A DNA stretch of 64,000 bases from positions 1-64,000 of the forward strand of contig CAZQJC010000282.1 of assembly GCA_964593795.1 (NCBI GenBank), in the 5' to 3' direction. Shown here piece after piece: positions 1 to 12,100 of the stretch (positions are counted from its first letter, which is position 1; every line of letters starts with the position of its first letter). This DNA is from JAHFDS01 sp964593795. GTDB taxonomy: Bacteria; Myxococcota_A; Polyangia; JAHFDS01. The notes beneath the pieces were generated by a model. That model had not been told where the DNA came from, made no database searches, and worked only from the letters and a program-made list of their open reading frames with translations. The position numbers and the translations under genes were made by a program.

Positions 1-94
<94 letters not shown>

Positions 95-148
95 CGGGAA
101 TGCGGGCTGCATTGACGCCCACAATCGGGTGCTTACCTTGAGACCCGT

Positions 149-2746
149 ATGGCACGGCTCGACAAGCTCACGGTCAAGGCGCGCGAGGCCCTGGTGGAAG
201 CCCAGGAGCTCGCGGGGCAACACGGCAACCAGGAGATCCAGCCGGAGCACCTGCTCCTGGCGCTCGTGCGGCAGGAGGGCGGCATCGCCGGCTCCATCCT
301 GCGCCGGCTGGGTGCGGATCCGGAGGCCCTCGCGCGGGACCTCGAGGAGGAGGTCGACCGGCTGCCCAAGGTGGGCGGCGCGGTGGACCTGTACCTCGGG
401 CGGCGCGGCAAGGACCTGCTCGACGCCGCCGGGAAGGAAGCGGCGCGCTTCAAGGACGAGTACATCTCGTCCGAGCACTTCCTGCTCGCCGCGGCTGGCA
501 AGGACGTCGGTCCGGCGTCGAAGCTGCTCGAGCGTCACGGCGTCGCGCACGCGCGCCTCCTGCAGGCGCTGACGGAGGTACGCGGCTCGCAGCGCGTCAC
601 CGACGAGAACCCCGAGGCCAAGTACGAGGCGCTCGCGCGCTACACGCGGGACCTGACGGGCGAGGCGCGCAAGGGCAAGATCGATCCGGTCATCGGCCGC
701 GACGAGGAGATCCGACGCTCGCTGCAGATCCTCGCGCGCCGCACCAAGAACAACCCGGTCCTCGTGGGTGAGGCCGGCGTCGGCAAGACCGCCATCGTCG
801 AGGGCATCGCCCAGCGCATCGCGTCCGGCGACGTGCCCGAGTCGCTGCGCGAGCAACAGCTCCTGCAGCTCGACCTCGGCCTTCTCGTCGCGGGCACGAA
901 GTACCGCGGCGAGTTCGAGGACCGGCTCAAGGCCGTGCTCAAGGAGATCGCCGCCGCGGAGGGCCGCGTCATCCTCTTCATCGACGAGCTGCACACGCTG
1001 GTCGGCGCGGGCGCGGCCGAGGGCGCGCAGGACGCGGCGAACATGCTCAAGCCCGCGCTCGCGCGCGGCGAGCTGCGCTGCGTGGGCGCGACCACGCTCG
1101 ACGAGTTCAGGAAGCACATCGAGAAGGACAAGGCGCTCGAGCGGCGCTTCCAGCCGGTGTTCGTGAGCGAGCCATCGGTCGAAGACACCGTCGGCATCCT
1201 GCGCGGCATCAAGGAGAAGTACGAGGTCCACCACGGCATCCAGATTCGCGACGCCGCGCTCGTCGCCGCCGCGCGCCTGTCCGATCGCTACATCTCGGGG
1301 CGCCAGCTCCCCGACAAGGCCATCGACCTCGTGGACGAGGCGGCGAGCCGCCTCAAGATGGAGATCGAGTCGCTGCCGACACCGATCGACCACGTCGAGC
1401 GCAAGGTCGTCTCGCTCGAGATCGAGCGGCACTCGCTGTCCAAGGAGAAGGACAAAGCGTCGAAGGAGCGCCTCGCCGAGGTCGAGCGCGAGATCACCGA
1501 GCTCAAGGACCGCGCGAGCACGATGCGCGCGCGCTGGAACGAGGAGAAGGCGGCGATCGATGGCCTGCGCAAGGTGCAGGAGGAGATCGACAAGGCCAAG
1601 ACCGAGACGGAGCTCGCGACCCGCCGCGGAGACCTCAACCGCGCGGCGGAGCTGCGCTACGGAACGCTGCCCGCGCTCGAGAAGCGCCTGGCGGAGGAGA
1701 GCTCCAAGCTCGGCGCGGCCAAGAAGGACGGCCTGTCGTTCCTGCGAGAGGAGGTCACGGAGGAGGACATCGCGGGCATCGTCGCGCGATGGACCGGCGT
1801 GCCGGTCGAGCGGCTCGTCGAGGCGGAGACCGCCAAGCTCCTGCACATGGAAGAGCGCCTGCGCTCGCGCGTCGTGGGTCAGGACCCGGCCGTCGAGGCG
1901 GTGGCGAACGCCGTGCGGCGCGCGCGTGCGGGGCTCAAGGACCCGAACCGCCCCATCGGCTCGTTCATCTTCCTCGGGCCGACGGGCGTCGGGAAGACCG
2001 AGCTCGCCCGCGCGCTCGCGGAGTTCCTCTTCGACGACGAGACGCACATGGTGCGCATCGACATGTCCGAGTACATGGAGAAGCACGCGGTGGCGCGGCT
2101 CATCGGCGCGCCTCCGGGCTACGTCGGCTACGACGAGGGCGGCCAGCTCACCGACGCCGTGCGCAGGCGGCCCTATTCCGTGGTGCTCTTCGACGAGATC
2201 GAGAAGGCGCACCAGGACGTGTTCGGCGTGCTCCTGCAGATCCTCGACGACGGCAGGCTGACGGACAGCCACGGCCGCGTGGTCGACTTCAAGAACACGG
2301 TCGTGCTGATGACGTCGAACGTGGGCTCGGATCGCCTGCTCCACGTGCGCAACCCGGAGGCGGCACGCGAGGAGGCCCTCGAGGCGCTGCGCAAGCAGTT
2401 CCGGCCCGAGTTCTTGAACCGCGTGGACGACATCGTCGTCTTCCGGCCGCTCGCACGGGAGCAGATCGACCACATCCTGACCATCCAGATGGCGCGGTTC
2501 GACAAGCTGCTCGCCCAGCGCGGCCTCAAGCTGGAGCTCGACGCGTCGGCGCGCGAGCTGCTCGGCAGCGAGGGCTTCGACCCGATCTACGGCGCACGGC
2601 CGCTCAAGCGGGCCATCCAGCGGCTCGTGCTGGATCCCCTGTCGAAGCGGCTCATCGCGGGCGAGCTGCAGACCGGGGACGTGGTCCGGGTCGAGCGCGA
2701 CGGGGAGGTCCTGGCCTTCCGGCGCGGCTCCGCGAAAGCGGCCTGA
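149..2746 (+). CDS. clpB: ClpB disaggregase (Hsp100 AAA+ chaperone)
   Basis: This is the ATP-driven hexameric chaperone that threads aggregated protein through its pore together with DnaK/DnaJ in the cytoplasm. The 865-residue length is standard. Visible in order are the Clp N-domain (about 1-145), the first AAA+ module with Walker A GEAGVGKTAIVEG near residue 205, the coiled-coil middle domain (about 400-530), the second AAA+ module with Walker A GPTGVGKTELAR near residue 610, and the C-terminal small domain. The pore loop YRGEFEDR is present. The ATG at 149 begins MARLDKLTVKAREAL, typical of the family. A DnaJ-family gene follows on the same strand after 65 bases, fitting a shared chaperone role. 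Confidence 0.97.
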   Translation: MARLDKLTVKAREALVEAQELAGQHGNQEIQPEHLLLALVRQEGGIAGSILRRLGADPEALARDLEEEVDRLPKVGGAVDLYLGRRGKDLLDAAGKEAARFKDEYISSEHFLLAAAGKDVGPASKLLERHGVAHARLLQALTEVRGSQRVTDENPEAKYEALARYTRDLTGEARKGKIDPVIGRDEEIRRSLQILARRTKNNPVLVGEAGVGKTAIVEGIAQRIASGDVPESLREQQLLQLDLGLLVAGTKYRGEFEDRLKAVLKEIAAAEGRVILFIDELHTLVGAGAAEGAQDAANMLKPALARGELRCVGATTLDEFRKHIEKDKALERRFQPVFVSEPSVEDTVGILRGIKEKYEVHHGIQIRDAALVAAARLSDRYISGRQLPDKAIDLVDEAASRLKMEIESLPTPIDHVERKVVSLEIERHSLSKEKDKASKERLAEVEREITELKDRASTMRARWNEEKAAIDGLRKVQEEIDKAKTETELATRRGDLNRAAELRYGTLPALEKRLAEESSKLGAAKKDGLSFLREEVTEEDIAGIVARWTGVPVERLVEAETAKLLHMEERLRSRVVGQDPAVEAVANAVRRARAGLKDPNRPIGSFIFLGPTGVGKTELARALAEFLFDDETHMVRIDMSEYMEKHAVARLIGAPPGYVGYDEGGQLTDAVRRRPYSVVLFDEIEKAHQDVFGVLLQILDDGRLTDSHGRVVDFKNTVVLMTSNVGSDRLLHVRNPEAAREEALEALRKQFRPEFLNRVDDIVVFRPLAREQIDHILTIQMARFDKLLAQRGLKLELDASARELLGSEGFDPIYGARPLKRAIQRLVLDPLSKRLIAGELQTGDVVRVERDGEVLAFRRGSAKAA

Positions 2747-2811
2747 CGGGCTGAAGTTCGAGGCTCCCGTGCATCTTGCGAGACGGCGGCCCGTTCACAT
2801 GCTCTAAGATC

Positions 2812-3759
2812 ATGCGGAACACCGTGACCGATCACTACAAGACGCTCGGCGTGACGGAGGAAGCATCCGCCGAGGACATCAAGAAGGCGTACCGCCGCCT
2901 GGCCAAGAAGTACCACCCCGACGCGACCGGCAATGACGCAGCCAAGGCCGAGAAGTTCAAGGAGATCTCCGAGGCCTACACGGTCCTGTCGGACGACAAG
3001 ACCCGGGGCGAGTACGACCGGCAGCGTCGCAACCCGTTCCATCACATGGGCGGGGCCGGCGCCGGTGGGGATGCCGACGGCTTCGACGCGCTGAGGGACC
3101 TCTTCTCGCGGCGCGGGCGCGCCGGTGCGGGGGGCGCACGTCCGGGTGGGGCCCCGCAGGAGGGCGCCGAGGGCTTCGGGTTCGGCGACATCTTCGGCGA
3201 CGTCTTCAGCCGCGGCGGCGGCAAGCGTCAGCAGGTGCCCGACACGGCGCTCGCGGTGGAGCTGTCGTTCGAGGAGGCGGCCCTCGGCACCACGCTGCCG
3301 CTGTCCTTCCGCGTGGAGAACGAGGCGCGCAGCATCAAGGCGCGCATCCCGCCCGGAGCGGCCGACGGCACGCGGCTACGCCTGTCGGGTCAGGGCGCAC
3401 GGCGCGGGCAGCAGGTCGGCGACCTCGTGCTCGAGATCAAGGTGAAGGCACACCCGCACTTCAAGCGCGAGGGCCAGGACATCCACCTCGCCTGCCCGAT
3501 CACGATCGACGAGGGCGTGCTCGGCGCGAAGATCGAGGTCCCGACGCTCGAGGGGCGCGCCACCGTGAACGTCCCGCCGGGGACTTCGAGCGGCCTCAAG
3601 CTGCGCCTGCGCGGCAAGGGCATCGCCAAGCCCGACGGGACGCGGGGCGACCAGTACGTGGAGCTGCAGATCGTGGTGCCGAAGAGCCTGCCCGAGCGCG
3701 CGCGGCGCCTCGTGGAGGAGCTGCGCACGATCGCCCCGTACAACCCCCGCGAATTCTGA
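2812..3759 (+). CDS. DnaJ-family co-chaperone, CbpA type
   Basis: This is a J-domain protein that stimulates DnaK ATPase and delivers clients. The J domain occupies residues 1-70 with the diagnostic HPD tripeptide (KYHPDATG). A Gly/Phe-rich linker (about 75-145) contains phrases such as GFGFGDIFGDVF. Two beta-sandwich substrate-binding domains follow. The CxxCxGxG zinc-finger region of true DnaJ is missing, so it is CbpA-like (315 residues). I chose the ATG at 2812; a TTG lies 36 bases upstream in frame. It follows clpB directly and converges on hslU with 18 bases between the stops. Confidence 0.9.
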   Translation: MRNTVTDHYKTLGVTEEASAEDIKKAYRRLAKKYHPDATGNDAAKAEKFKEISEAYTVLSDDKTRGEYDRQRRNPFHHMGGAGAGGDADGFDALRDLFSRRGRAGAGGARPGGAPQEGAEGFGFGDIFGDVFSRGGGKRQQVPDTALAVELSFEEAALGTTLPLSFRVENEARSIKARIPPGAADGTRLRLSGQGARRGQQVGDLVLEIKVKAHPHFKREGQDIHLACPITIDEGVLGAKIEVPTLEGRATVNVPPGTSSGLKLRLRGKGIAKPDGTRGDQYVELQIVVPKSLPERARRLVEELRTIAPYNPREF

Positions 3760-3777
3760 GGCCCCGCGAATTCTGAG
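3745..3777. repeat. 16-bp direct duplication between converging genes
   Basis: CCCCGCGAATTCTGAG occurs at 3745-3760 and again at 3762-3777, one base apart. The first copy contains the dnaJ-like stop codon, and the second abuts the hslU stop. It looks like a small tandem duplication with no evident function. Confidence 0.85.
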
Positions 3778-5121
<1,344 letters not shown>

Positions 5122-5122
5122 C

Positions 5123-5677
5123 TCACAGCTCCTCGATGGATATCTGCATATTGGTGTAGATACATATCTCGCCCGCGATGCGGAGCGCACGCTCGGTGAT
5201 CTCGCGGGCGGAGAGCGTGGTGGCCTCGAGCAGCGCCCGCGCCGCCGCCAGGGCGTAGGGACCGCCCGAGCCGATCGCGGCCACGCCGCCCTCGCCCACC
5301 GCGTCCGGCTCGATGACGTCCCCGGTGCCCGAGAGCAGGAACGTGCGCTCGCGATCCGCGACCAGGAGCAGCGCCTCGTACCGCCGCAGGATCCGGTCGG
5401 TGCGCCAGTCCTTGGCCAGCTCGACGGCGGCGCGCGGGAGGTTGCCGTTCCACTCCTTGAGCTTGGCCTCGAAGCGCTCGAGGAGCGCCACGCCGTCCGC
5501 CGCCGAGCCTGCGAACCCGGCGAGCACCTGGCCGTCGCGCAGGCGCCGCACCTTCTTGGCCCCGTGCTTCATCACGGTCTGACCGAGCGTGACCTGGCCG
5601 TCGGAGCCGATGGCGACGTGCTCGCCCCGCCGCACCGCGACCACCGTGGTCGCGTGGATCCGTTCATTCGTCTTCAT
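5123..5677 (-). CDS. hslV: HslV (ClpQ) threonine peptidase
   Basis: This is the proteasome-like peptidase ring of HslUV. Of 184 residues, the first nine are a propeptide before the catalytic TT (HATTVVAVRRG). The conserved GSDGQVTLG and GSGGPYALAAARAL stretches confirm the family. It overlaps xerC by 14 bases upstream and is followed at once by hslU. The order trmFO-xerC-hslV-hslU is also known in Firmicutes and supports a four-gene operon. Confidence 0.97.
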   Translation of the reverse strand: MKTNERIHATTVVAVRRGEHVAIGSDGQVTLGQTVMKHGAKKVRRLRDGQVLAGFAGSAADGVALLERFEAKLKEWNGNLPRAAVELAKDWRTDRILRRYEALLLVADRERTFLLSGTGDVIEPDAVGEGGVAAIGSGGPYALAAARALLEATTLSAREITERALRIAGEICIYTNMQISIEEL

Positions 5678-6599
5678 CGTGTGCCCTCGGGTGCGCCTTG
5701 TCGTAGACGTCCATCAGGTGCGCCAGCGACACGTGCGTGTAGCGCTGCGTGGTGCGGGCGCTCGCGTGACCCAGCATCTCCTGGATCGCCCGCAGATCGG
5801 CGCCCTCGTCGAGCAGGTGCGTCGCGAACGAGTGCCGGAGCGCGTGGGGGCTCGCGTCGTGCTTGCTGGCCTGGGGCAGGTAGTGCACGAGGATCCTCGC
5901 GACGGACCTGGCGGTGAGCCGGCCGCCGCGCGTGTTGAGGAAGAGCGCGCGCGCGTCCTGACCGCGCGCCCCGCTCGCGGGGCGGAGCTCGTCGCGCCGC
6001 GCCAGGTAGCCGTCCAGGGCCTCGAGCGCGGCCACCGAGACGGGGACGATACGCGCCTTGTCGCCCTTGCCGTGGCGCACGCGCAGGAGCGCGCCCTCGC
6101 GATCGCGCTCGACGTCGCCGAGATCCAGCGCCACGAGCTCGGAGACGCGCACGCCCGAGCCGTAGAGCAGCTCGAGCATCGCGCGATCGCGCCAGGCCAC
6201 GCGCGCTGTCCGCGTCGCGTCGGCCGCGGGCGCGTCGCACAGACGCCCAGCGTCCTCGACCGGCAGGAAGCGCGGCTGGAGCTGCGTCTTCTTCGGCGAG
6301 CGCAGGAGCCTGGCGGGGTTGTCGGCGATGAGGCGCTCCTTGCGCAGGAACTCGAGAAAGGAGCGCACCGAGGAGAGCTTGCGCCCGATGGACGAGGCCT
6401 CGTTGCCGCCGAACAGCGAGGCGAGCCACCCGCGCAGCATCGGCACGTCGAGCTCCCGCGGCTCCGGCGCCCGCCCGAGGCGCTCGGTGCAGAAGGCGAC
6501 GAGCGCGCGCGCATCCGCCCCGTAGGCCCGCACCGTGTGCGCCGAGGCCCTGCGCTGCCCGCGCAGGTACCCGCAGAAGGCCTCGACGAGCGGCTCCAC
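5664..6599 (-). CDS. xerC: Tyrosine recombinase XerC/XerD family
   Basis: This is a 311-residue site-specific recombinase, probably the chromosome-dimer resolution enzyme acting at dif. A SAM-like core-binding domain (about 1-90) precedes the catalytic domain. Visible catalytic elements are the first Arg in GSGVRVSEL, Lys in HGKGDKARI, H-x-x-R in HALRHSFATHLL, the LGHAS histidine and the nucleophilic Tyr in RYTHVS. Its place between trmFO and hslV favours XerC over XerD. About 100 bases separate it from trmFO, and no gene is visible there. Confidence 0.9.
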   Translation of the reverse strand: MEPLVEAFCGYLRGQRRASAHTVRAYGADARALVAFCTERLGRAPEPRELDVPMLRGWLASLFGGNEASSIGRKLSSVRSFLEFLRKERLIADNPARLLRSPKKTQLQPRFLPVEDAGRLCDAPAADATRTARVAWRDRAMLELLYGSGVRVSELVALDLGDVERDREGALLRVRHGKGDKARIVPVSVAALEALDGYLARRDELRPASGARGQDARALFLNTRGGRLTARSVARILVHYLPQASKHDASPHALRHSFATHLLDEGADLRAIQEMLGHASARTTQRYTHVSLAHLMDVYDKAHPRAHDEDE

Positions 6600-6700
6600 C
6601 CCTGGAGTCTACAGCGCCCCCGCGGGGCGTCGAGTTTGGGGGCAGGCCCGAGAATCCAAGCATCTGCCCTGGCGAATACTTGGAAACTTGGGCCAGACCC

Positions 6701-8062
6701 CTATCCGGCGTACTGGGCTTCGTCGGCGTCGGGGGCGGGGGCGCCGGTGCGCATCCACTCCGTCATCTCGCGGGCCGCGCGCTCGCTCTGCAGGCGGCGG
6801 CGCTCGGACTTCTTGTGGCGGAAGTCCAGCGGCGGCAGGAGGCCGAAGTTGATGTTCATGGGATCGAAGCGCGCGCCCTCGGGACGGGGCGCGGTCACGT
6901 GGTGCAGGAGCGCGCCGAGCGCGGTCGCTTCGGGCGGCGGCGCCTGCACCTGGCCGCGGAGGCGCGCGGCGAGGAAGCGCGCTGCGAGCAGGCCCATCGC
7001 CACGGACTCGATGTAGCCCTCGACGCCGGTGATCTGTCCGGCCAGGCGCACGTCGGGAAGGCCGCGCAGCTCGAGCTCGGGGCCGAGCACGCGCGGCCCC
7101 TCGACATATGCGTTTCGGTGAATGGATCCGAAGCGCAGGAACTCCGCGTTCGCGAGCGCGGGGATCAGGCGGAAGATGCGCTTCTGCTCGGGGTACGCGA
7201 GGCGCGTCTGGAAGCCGACGAGGTTGTACGCGGTGCCGTGGCGGTTCTCCGCGCGGAGCTGCACGACGGCCCACGGCCGCTGCCCCGTCGTGGGATCCAC
7301 GAGCCCCACCGGGCGCATCGGCCCGTGCGCGAGCACCTCGGTGCCGCGCTCGGCCATCACCTCGACGGGCAGGCAGCCCTCGAAGTAGCGCGGCTCCTCG
7401 AAGCTCTTCGGCACCACCTTGCGGCCGGCGCACACCTCCGCCACGAAGCGCTCGTAGGTCTCCCTGTCGAGCGGGCAGTTGACGTAGTCGCCCTCGACCT
7501 CGGGCTGCCAGCGCGAGCCGCGGAACGTGCGCGCCCAGTCGATCGTCTCGGCGTCCACGATGGGCGCGATGGCGTCATAGAAGTAGAGGCCGCGGCCCAC
7601 CACCTGCGCCAGCCGGCGCTGGAGGCCGCTGCCGGTGAGCGGCCCGGTCGCCACGATCACCGGGCGCCCCGCCGGGACGTCGTCGAGCGGCCGCCGCTCG
7701 AGGCGTATTCTGGGGTGTCCCGCCACGCGCGCCGTGACCATGCGCGAGAAGCCCCGGCGATCCACCGCCAGCGCGTCACCGGCCGGGACGCGCGTCGCGT
7801 CCGCGCACGCGATCACGAGGGAGCCGGCCTGCCGCAGCTCGCGCTTGAGCAGGCCCGCCGGCGTCTCGGGGTCGTCGGAGCGAAGAGAATTCGAGCACAC
7901 GATCTCCGCCAGGAGCGGCGTCTGATGCGCGGGCGAGAGCGCGGCGGGCTTGCCCTCGACCAGCGCCACGATCGCACCGGACTCCGCGAGCTGGTACGCG
8001 GCCTCGCAGCCCGCGAGGCCCCCGCCCACCACGAGGGCATCCCAGCGATCCTGGACGTTCAT
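6701..8062 (-). CDS. trmFO: TrmFO, folate-dependent tRNA m5U54 methyltransferase
   Basis: This flavoenzyme uses methylenetetrahydrofolate and FAD to methylate U54 in the tRNA T-loop. The 453 residues begin with the FAD-binding motif VGGGLAGCEAA. The conserved CSNSLRSDDPETPAG segment and the YVNCPLDRETYERF stretch, including conserved cysteines, are present, as is the C-terminal GEGYIES-like segment (GVEGYIESVAMG). It is the first gene of the apparent trmFO-xerC-hslVU operon. The divergent regulator at 8077 starts only 14 bases away, so the two share a very short promoter region. Confidence 0.95.
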   Translation of the reverse strand: MNVQDRWDALVVGGGLAGCEAAYQLAESGAIVALVEGKPAALSPAHQTPLLAEIVCSNSLRSDDPETPAGLLKRELRQAGSLVIACADATRVPAGDALAVDRRGFSRMVTARVAGHPRIRLERRPLDDVPAGRPVIVATGPLTGSGLQRRLAQVVGRGLYFYDAIAPIVDAETIDWARTFRGSRWQPEVEGDYVNCPLDRETYERFVAEVCAGRKVVPKSFEEPRYFEGCLPVEVMAERGTEVLAHGPMRPVGLVDPTTGQRPWAVVQLRAENRHGTAYNLVGFQTRLAYPEQKRIFRLIPALANAEFLRFGSIHRNAYVEGPRVLGPELELRGLPDVRLAGQITGVEGYIESVAMGLLAARFLAARLRGQVQAPPPEATALGALLHHVTAPRPEGARFDPMNINFGLLPPLDFRHKKSERRRLQSERAAREMTEWMRTGAPAPDADEAQYAG

Positions 8063-8076
8063 GTATTCTAGGTATC

Positions 8077-9177
8077 ATGGCGCGGAGCTTCATCGCGGTC
8101 GGTGAGTTCGATCCCGAGGTCCTGGAACGCCCGGCGCAGGCCTGTGACGGCGAGTTCACCGTGACCGCCTCGCTGGAGGAGGCCCTCTCGTTCGCCGGGC
8201 TGGCGCGGCCGTCAGCGGTGCTGGTGGACGCCCGCCAGCCGGGCTACGACACGTTCATCCGCGCAGTGCGCGCCGACCCGGGCATCGACGAGACGCCCAT
8301 CGTCGCGGTCGTCGCGTCCAGCGAGGACAGGCTCGTCTCCGAGGCGCTCGGCCACGGCGCGGACGACTTCGTCGTGCAGACCGACCTCGGAGTCGCGCTG
8401 GCCTCGAAGCTCCACGCCGCGAGCGTGCCCCCGGAGTCACGCACCATCGTGCCGCCGCGAGCGACGCTCCTGTGCGACGCCTCGCCCATCCACCGCACGG
8501 TGTTCACCCGCCTGCTCGAGGACGCCGGCTTCTCCGTGACCGTCGTGTCCTCGGAGACGGACCTCGCGGGTGCGCTGATGGGCGAGCAGCGCTACGAGCT
8601 CATCATCCTCGATCTCGGCCTTCCCGGCGGCCCGAATGGCCTCGCGGATCAGGTGGTGGTGCACTGCGGCGAGCACACGCCCCCCATCATCGGCACGGCG
8701 CACGCGCTGCTCGGCCAGGACGTCGTCGAGGCCGCCTACGCGGCGGGATTCAAGGGCGTCCACGACAAGCGACGCCCGCCCGAGGAGCTCGTGTTCCTGG
8801 CCGCGGAGGCGGTGGATGGTCGCTCCGCCCGGCGCGAGCCCCGGGCCCTCTTCACGACGATCGTGCGCTTCCGGACGATGGTCGACATGTTCTGGCACTC
8901 GGGCTGGAGCCACAACTTCTCCGCGGGCGGGCTGTTCGTGCGCACGATCGAGCTGCCGCCGATCGGTGAGGTGCTCGACCTGCAGCTCACGCTCGCCGGC
9001 GGCGCCTCGGTCGACCTGCAGGGCACGGTCACCTGGCGCAAGGACTTCGCGCATCGCGCGATCCGGTCGTACCCGACGGGCATGGGGCTCGCTTTCTCGA
9101 ACCTCAGCGACGCGCAGCGCCAGCAGCTCACCACGGCGGCCGCCGGCTTCGCCAACCGCGCCGGCACCGTGACCTGA
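8077..9177 (+). CDS. Double receiver-like protein with C-terminal PilZ domain
   Basis: This is a 366-residue cytoplasmic signalling protein. Two CheY-like folds (about 1-125 and 130-245) each keep a candidate phospho-acceptor Asp, in VLVDARQPG and LIILDLGLPGG. The C-terminus (about 255-360) resembles the myxobacterial PilZ type, with NFSAGGLFVRT and a beta-rich core ending in GMGLAFSNL. PilZ domains bind c-di-GMP, though the usual RxxxR at the domain start is not obvious, so binding is uncertain. There is no DNA-binding domain. It is divergent from trmFO, and the next gene converges on it with 4 bases between the stops. Confidence 0.75.
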   Translation: MARSFIAVGEFDPEVLERPAQACDGEFTVTASLEEALSFAGLARPSAVLVDARQPGYDTFIRAVRADPGIDETPIVAVVASSEDRLVSEALGHGADDFVVQTDLGVALASKLHAASVPPESRTIVPPRATLLCDASPIHRTVFTRLLEDAGFSVTVVSSETDLAGALMGEQRYELIILDLGLPGGPNGLADQVVVHCGEHTPPIIGTAHALLGQDVVEAAYAAGFKGVHDKRRPPEELVFLAAEAVDGRSARREPRALFTTIVRFRTMVDMFWHSGWSHNFSAGGLFVRTIELPPIGEVLDLQLTLAGGASVDLQGTVTWRKDFAHRAIRSYPTGMGLAFSNLSDAQRQQLTTAAAGFANRAGTVT

Positions 9178-9181
9178 TCGA

Positions 9182-12100
9182 TCAGCCCTTGGTCCAGCCG
9201 GGGTCGCCGCCGTCCTTGCTCCAGCCGGCGCCGCCGCCGTCATCACCTCCGCCCCCGTCGTCCTCGTCCTCGGACTCCTCGGCGTCCTCCGACTCCTGCT
9301 CGTCGTCGCCGCCGTAGCGCTCGTCGAAGCGCCGCTGCTCCTCGGCCTCGATCGCGGCCAGCAACGTGGCCGCGGCCTGCCCGAAGGGCCCGCGGCGCTC
9401 GGCGGCGAGCTCCTGCTTGGCGCCCGGCCGATTGAGGACGAAGGCCTGCTTCACGGCGTCCTGCGTCGCCGGATGCTGCGTGAAGAGCTCGAGCAGCGCC
9501 CGCACCGCGCGCGCGCCGCCCAGCTTCTCGAGCTGCACCGCCAGCCACGGCGCGTCGGCCGGCGCGAGGCGGGCCATCCAGCGATCGATGAGCGCCTCGC
9601 CGCCGGAGCGCGCGAGCCACGCGCTCGGCCGCGACGGCGCGAGCGCGCCGGAGAGCAGCCGCTCGCGCGCGAGCTCCGCGTCGTCCACGAACGCGAGGTC
9701 GAGCTCCACGCGCGCGCTGCGATCTGCAGCCTCGCGCCCGTGCAAGACGAGATCGAGCGCCCGCGCGACGTCGCTGTCCGCGCGCCCTGGCCACAGCGCC
9801 GCCAGGCTCGCCCGCGCGGCCTCGCGCCCCACCGCGAGCCGCCGGAGCACGAAGCCGAGCTCGAACACCGCGGCCGCGAGCGCCGGACGATCCCTGGCCA
9901 TCGCGCCGGGCCCTGCGGCCGCCAGCGCCGCCGCGAACGCGTCCACGGTCGCGCTCCCGCCGACCAGCGCCTCCACGAGATCCACCAGCTCCGCGCCCGC
10001 GTGCGCCGGTGGATCGAAGCCGCGCGTCACGAAGCGTCGCGCGAGGGCCGCGGCCTCGCGCGGATGAAGGGGCAGATCGCAGCCGAGCGCGCGCGCGATG
10101 CCCGCGTCATCCAGGGCCCACCGCGCCTCGGCCTGGCCGATCGCGCGCACCCAGAGGAGCGCCGCCCGCCTGGGCCAGTACACCTGCATCACTGGCCCCG
10201 GCTGCGCCACGAGGTACGCGACGGTCTGCTCTGCGCCGCCGGGCGCGTTCCACTCGGGGCCGTGCATCAGGATCGCGCCGTGCGGGTAGGCCCGCTCGGT
10301 TATGACCCACGACCAGAACGGCGAGCAGCCCACGCCGGTCGCCGGCAGCTCGGGCTCGATCGGATCCTCGCCGGGAGGCCACGCGTCGCCGCCGGCGTAG
10401 GCGCGCACCTCAGACGCGGCCGGCAGCCACGCCTCCGGCCTCGCGTTGGCCCGCCCCGGCAGCGCCGCGATCGCGCGGCGCCGACGCAGCGCCTCGACCA
10501 TCGTCACGACGTCGATCGAGCTCGAGGCGGGCATGCCCGCCGCCGGCCACTCGAACGCCGAGAGCTGGAAGAGCTTCTTGGCGTCCGGCGGCAGGCCGAA
10601 GGCCGCGGCGAAGTAGCCGTCGAACGCGAACATCTGCTCCGCGTGGCGCGCGCAGAGCTGGCAGAGCAGCGCCTCGTCCGGAGACACCGCGCGCAGCCGC
10701 ACCCGCTCCCGCTCGGGAAGCGCCGCGAAGGAGCGCGGCAGGCGAACTGGCACCTTGACCTCGTCGCCCTTCATCCCGAGGAGCGCACGCTTGAGGTGGA
10801 TGACCGCGTCACCCGCGGGAATGGGCTGCGCGATCACGCGACGGCCGTGGCTGCCCTCGACGAAGCGGCCGGACTCGTCCCGCTCGCCGAAGAGCGTGAG
10901 GTTCCCCGTCAACCCGTCGACGAAGTCCGAGCCATCGAGCTCCACGTGCTCGAGCTGGTCCTCCGCCGCGTCGACGAGGAGCTCCACCACCTGGCGGGTC
11001 TTCACGCCCGGGCCGAACGCGCACCCGTGCCACGAGACCTGCTCGCCGGCGGCGGGCCAGGTCCGGATGGACTCGATGACGAGCGCATCACCGTGGCGCG
11101 ACGCGAAGCCCGTCACGCGCATCGCGCCCGTCGCGGAGGCGGCGTTGTCCCACAGCGGCAGGTCGAAGGCGCGCGCGGCCTCGTCGAGCTCCGCGATGCT
11201 CCAGAGCGGCCCGCGCGGTTCGTCGATGGTGGGCGCCGCCGCGAGCGCCGTCTGCACCGCAGGTGGGAGGCTGACCTTGGGCAGCCCCAGCCGCGCGACG
11301 AGGCGCGACGTCTCCTCGGCGCCGAGCGCCGCCTCGATCGCCTCCTGCACGACGTCACCGAGCACGCGGGCGCGATCGGCGAGCAGCGCGGCCGCGCGAA
11401 CGTCACCGCCATCGGCGAGTCGCGCGAGCGTGCCGTAGGCGCCGGGGTGACGCGCGATCCAGCTCCGCGCTACGTCGAGGGAGTCGCCGCCGGGCAACCA
11501 CGTGCGCGCCTCCGCGAGCGAGATCTGCGCCGGCGGCGCCGGCGGCTCCCCCGCGTGCGCCTCGTCGTGCGCGAACGCGCCCACGCCGCCGCCGAGCGGG
11601 GGCTGGCCCGGAAGGAGCTCGTGGATCGCGTGCGTGCGCAGCGCCAGCGCGAGCGCCGCGGGCGAGTCGATCTCGAACAGGCACGGCACGACGCACCACG
11701 GGATGTTCACGAGCACGCCGCTCGGGTGAAGCCGGCTCTCGAGCCACGGCAGGATGCCAGCGCCGTACCGCTCGAACGGCGCGACGTTCTCGCGACCGCG
11801 CACGTGGAACTCCCAGGAGAGGCGCGTCGCGTGCCGGACGAGCTCGGCCGCGTCCTCGAGCGAGAGCAGCGCCGCCCAGGTGAGGTCGCTCTCGAGCACG
11901 AAGGTCCCACCACGCATCTCGCCCTCGCCCTTGCGGAACGTCGCGCGCGCCTCGAGCCAGGCTCGCGCCTCGCCGAGCGGCATGAGCCCGCGCGCGTCGC
12001 GCGCCTCGATGCGCGCGCCTCGCAGCGCCGAGCCGACGTGGGTGCGCGAGTCGAGCAGATCCGCCGCCTCGCCGAACGTGCTGGCATGGCGAAGGCCACT

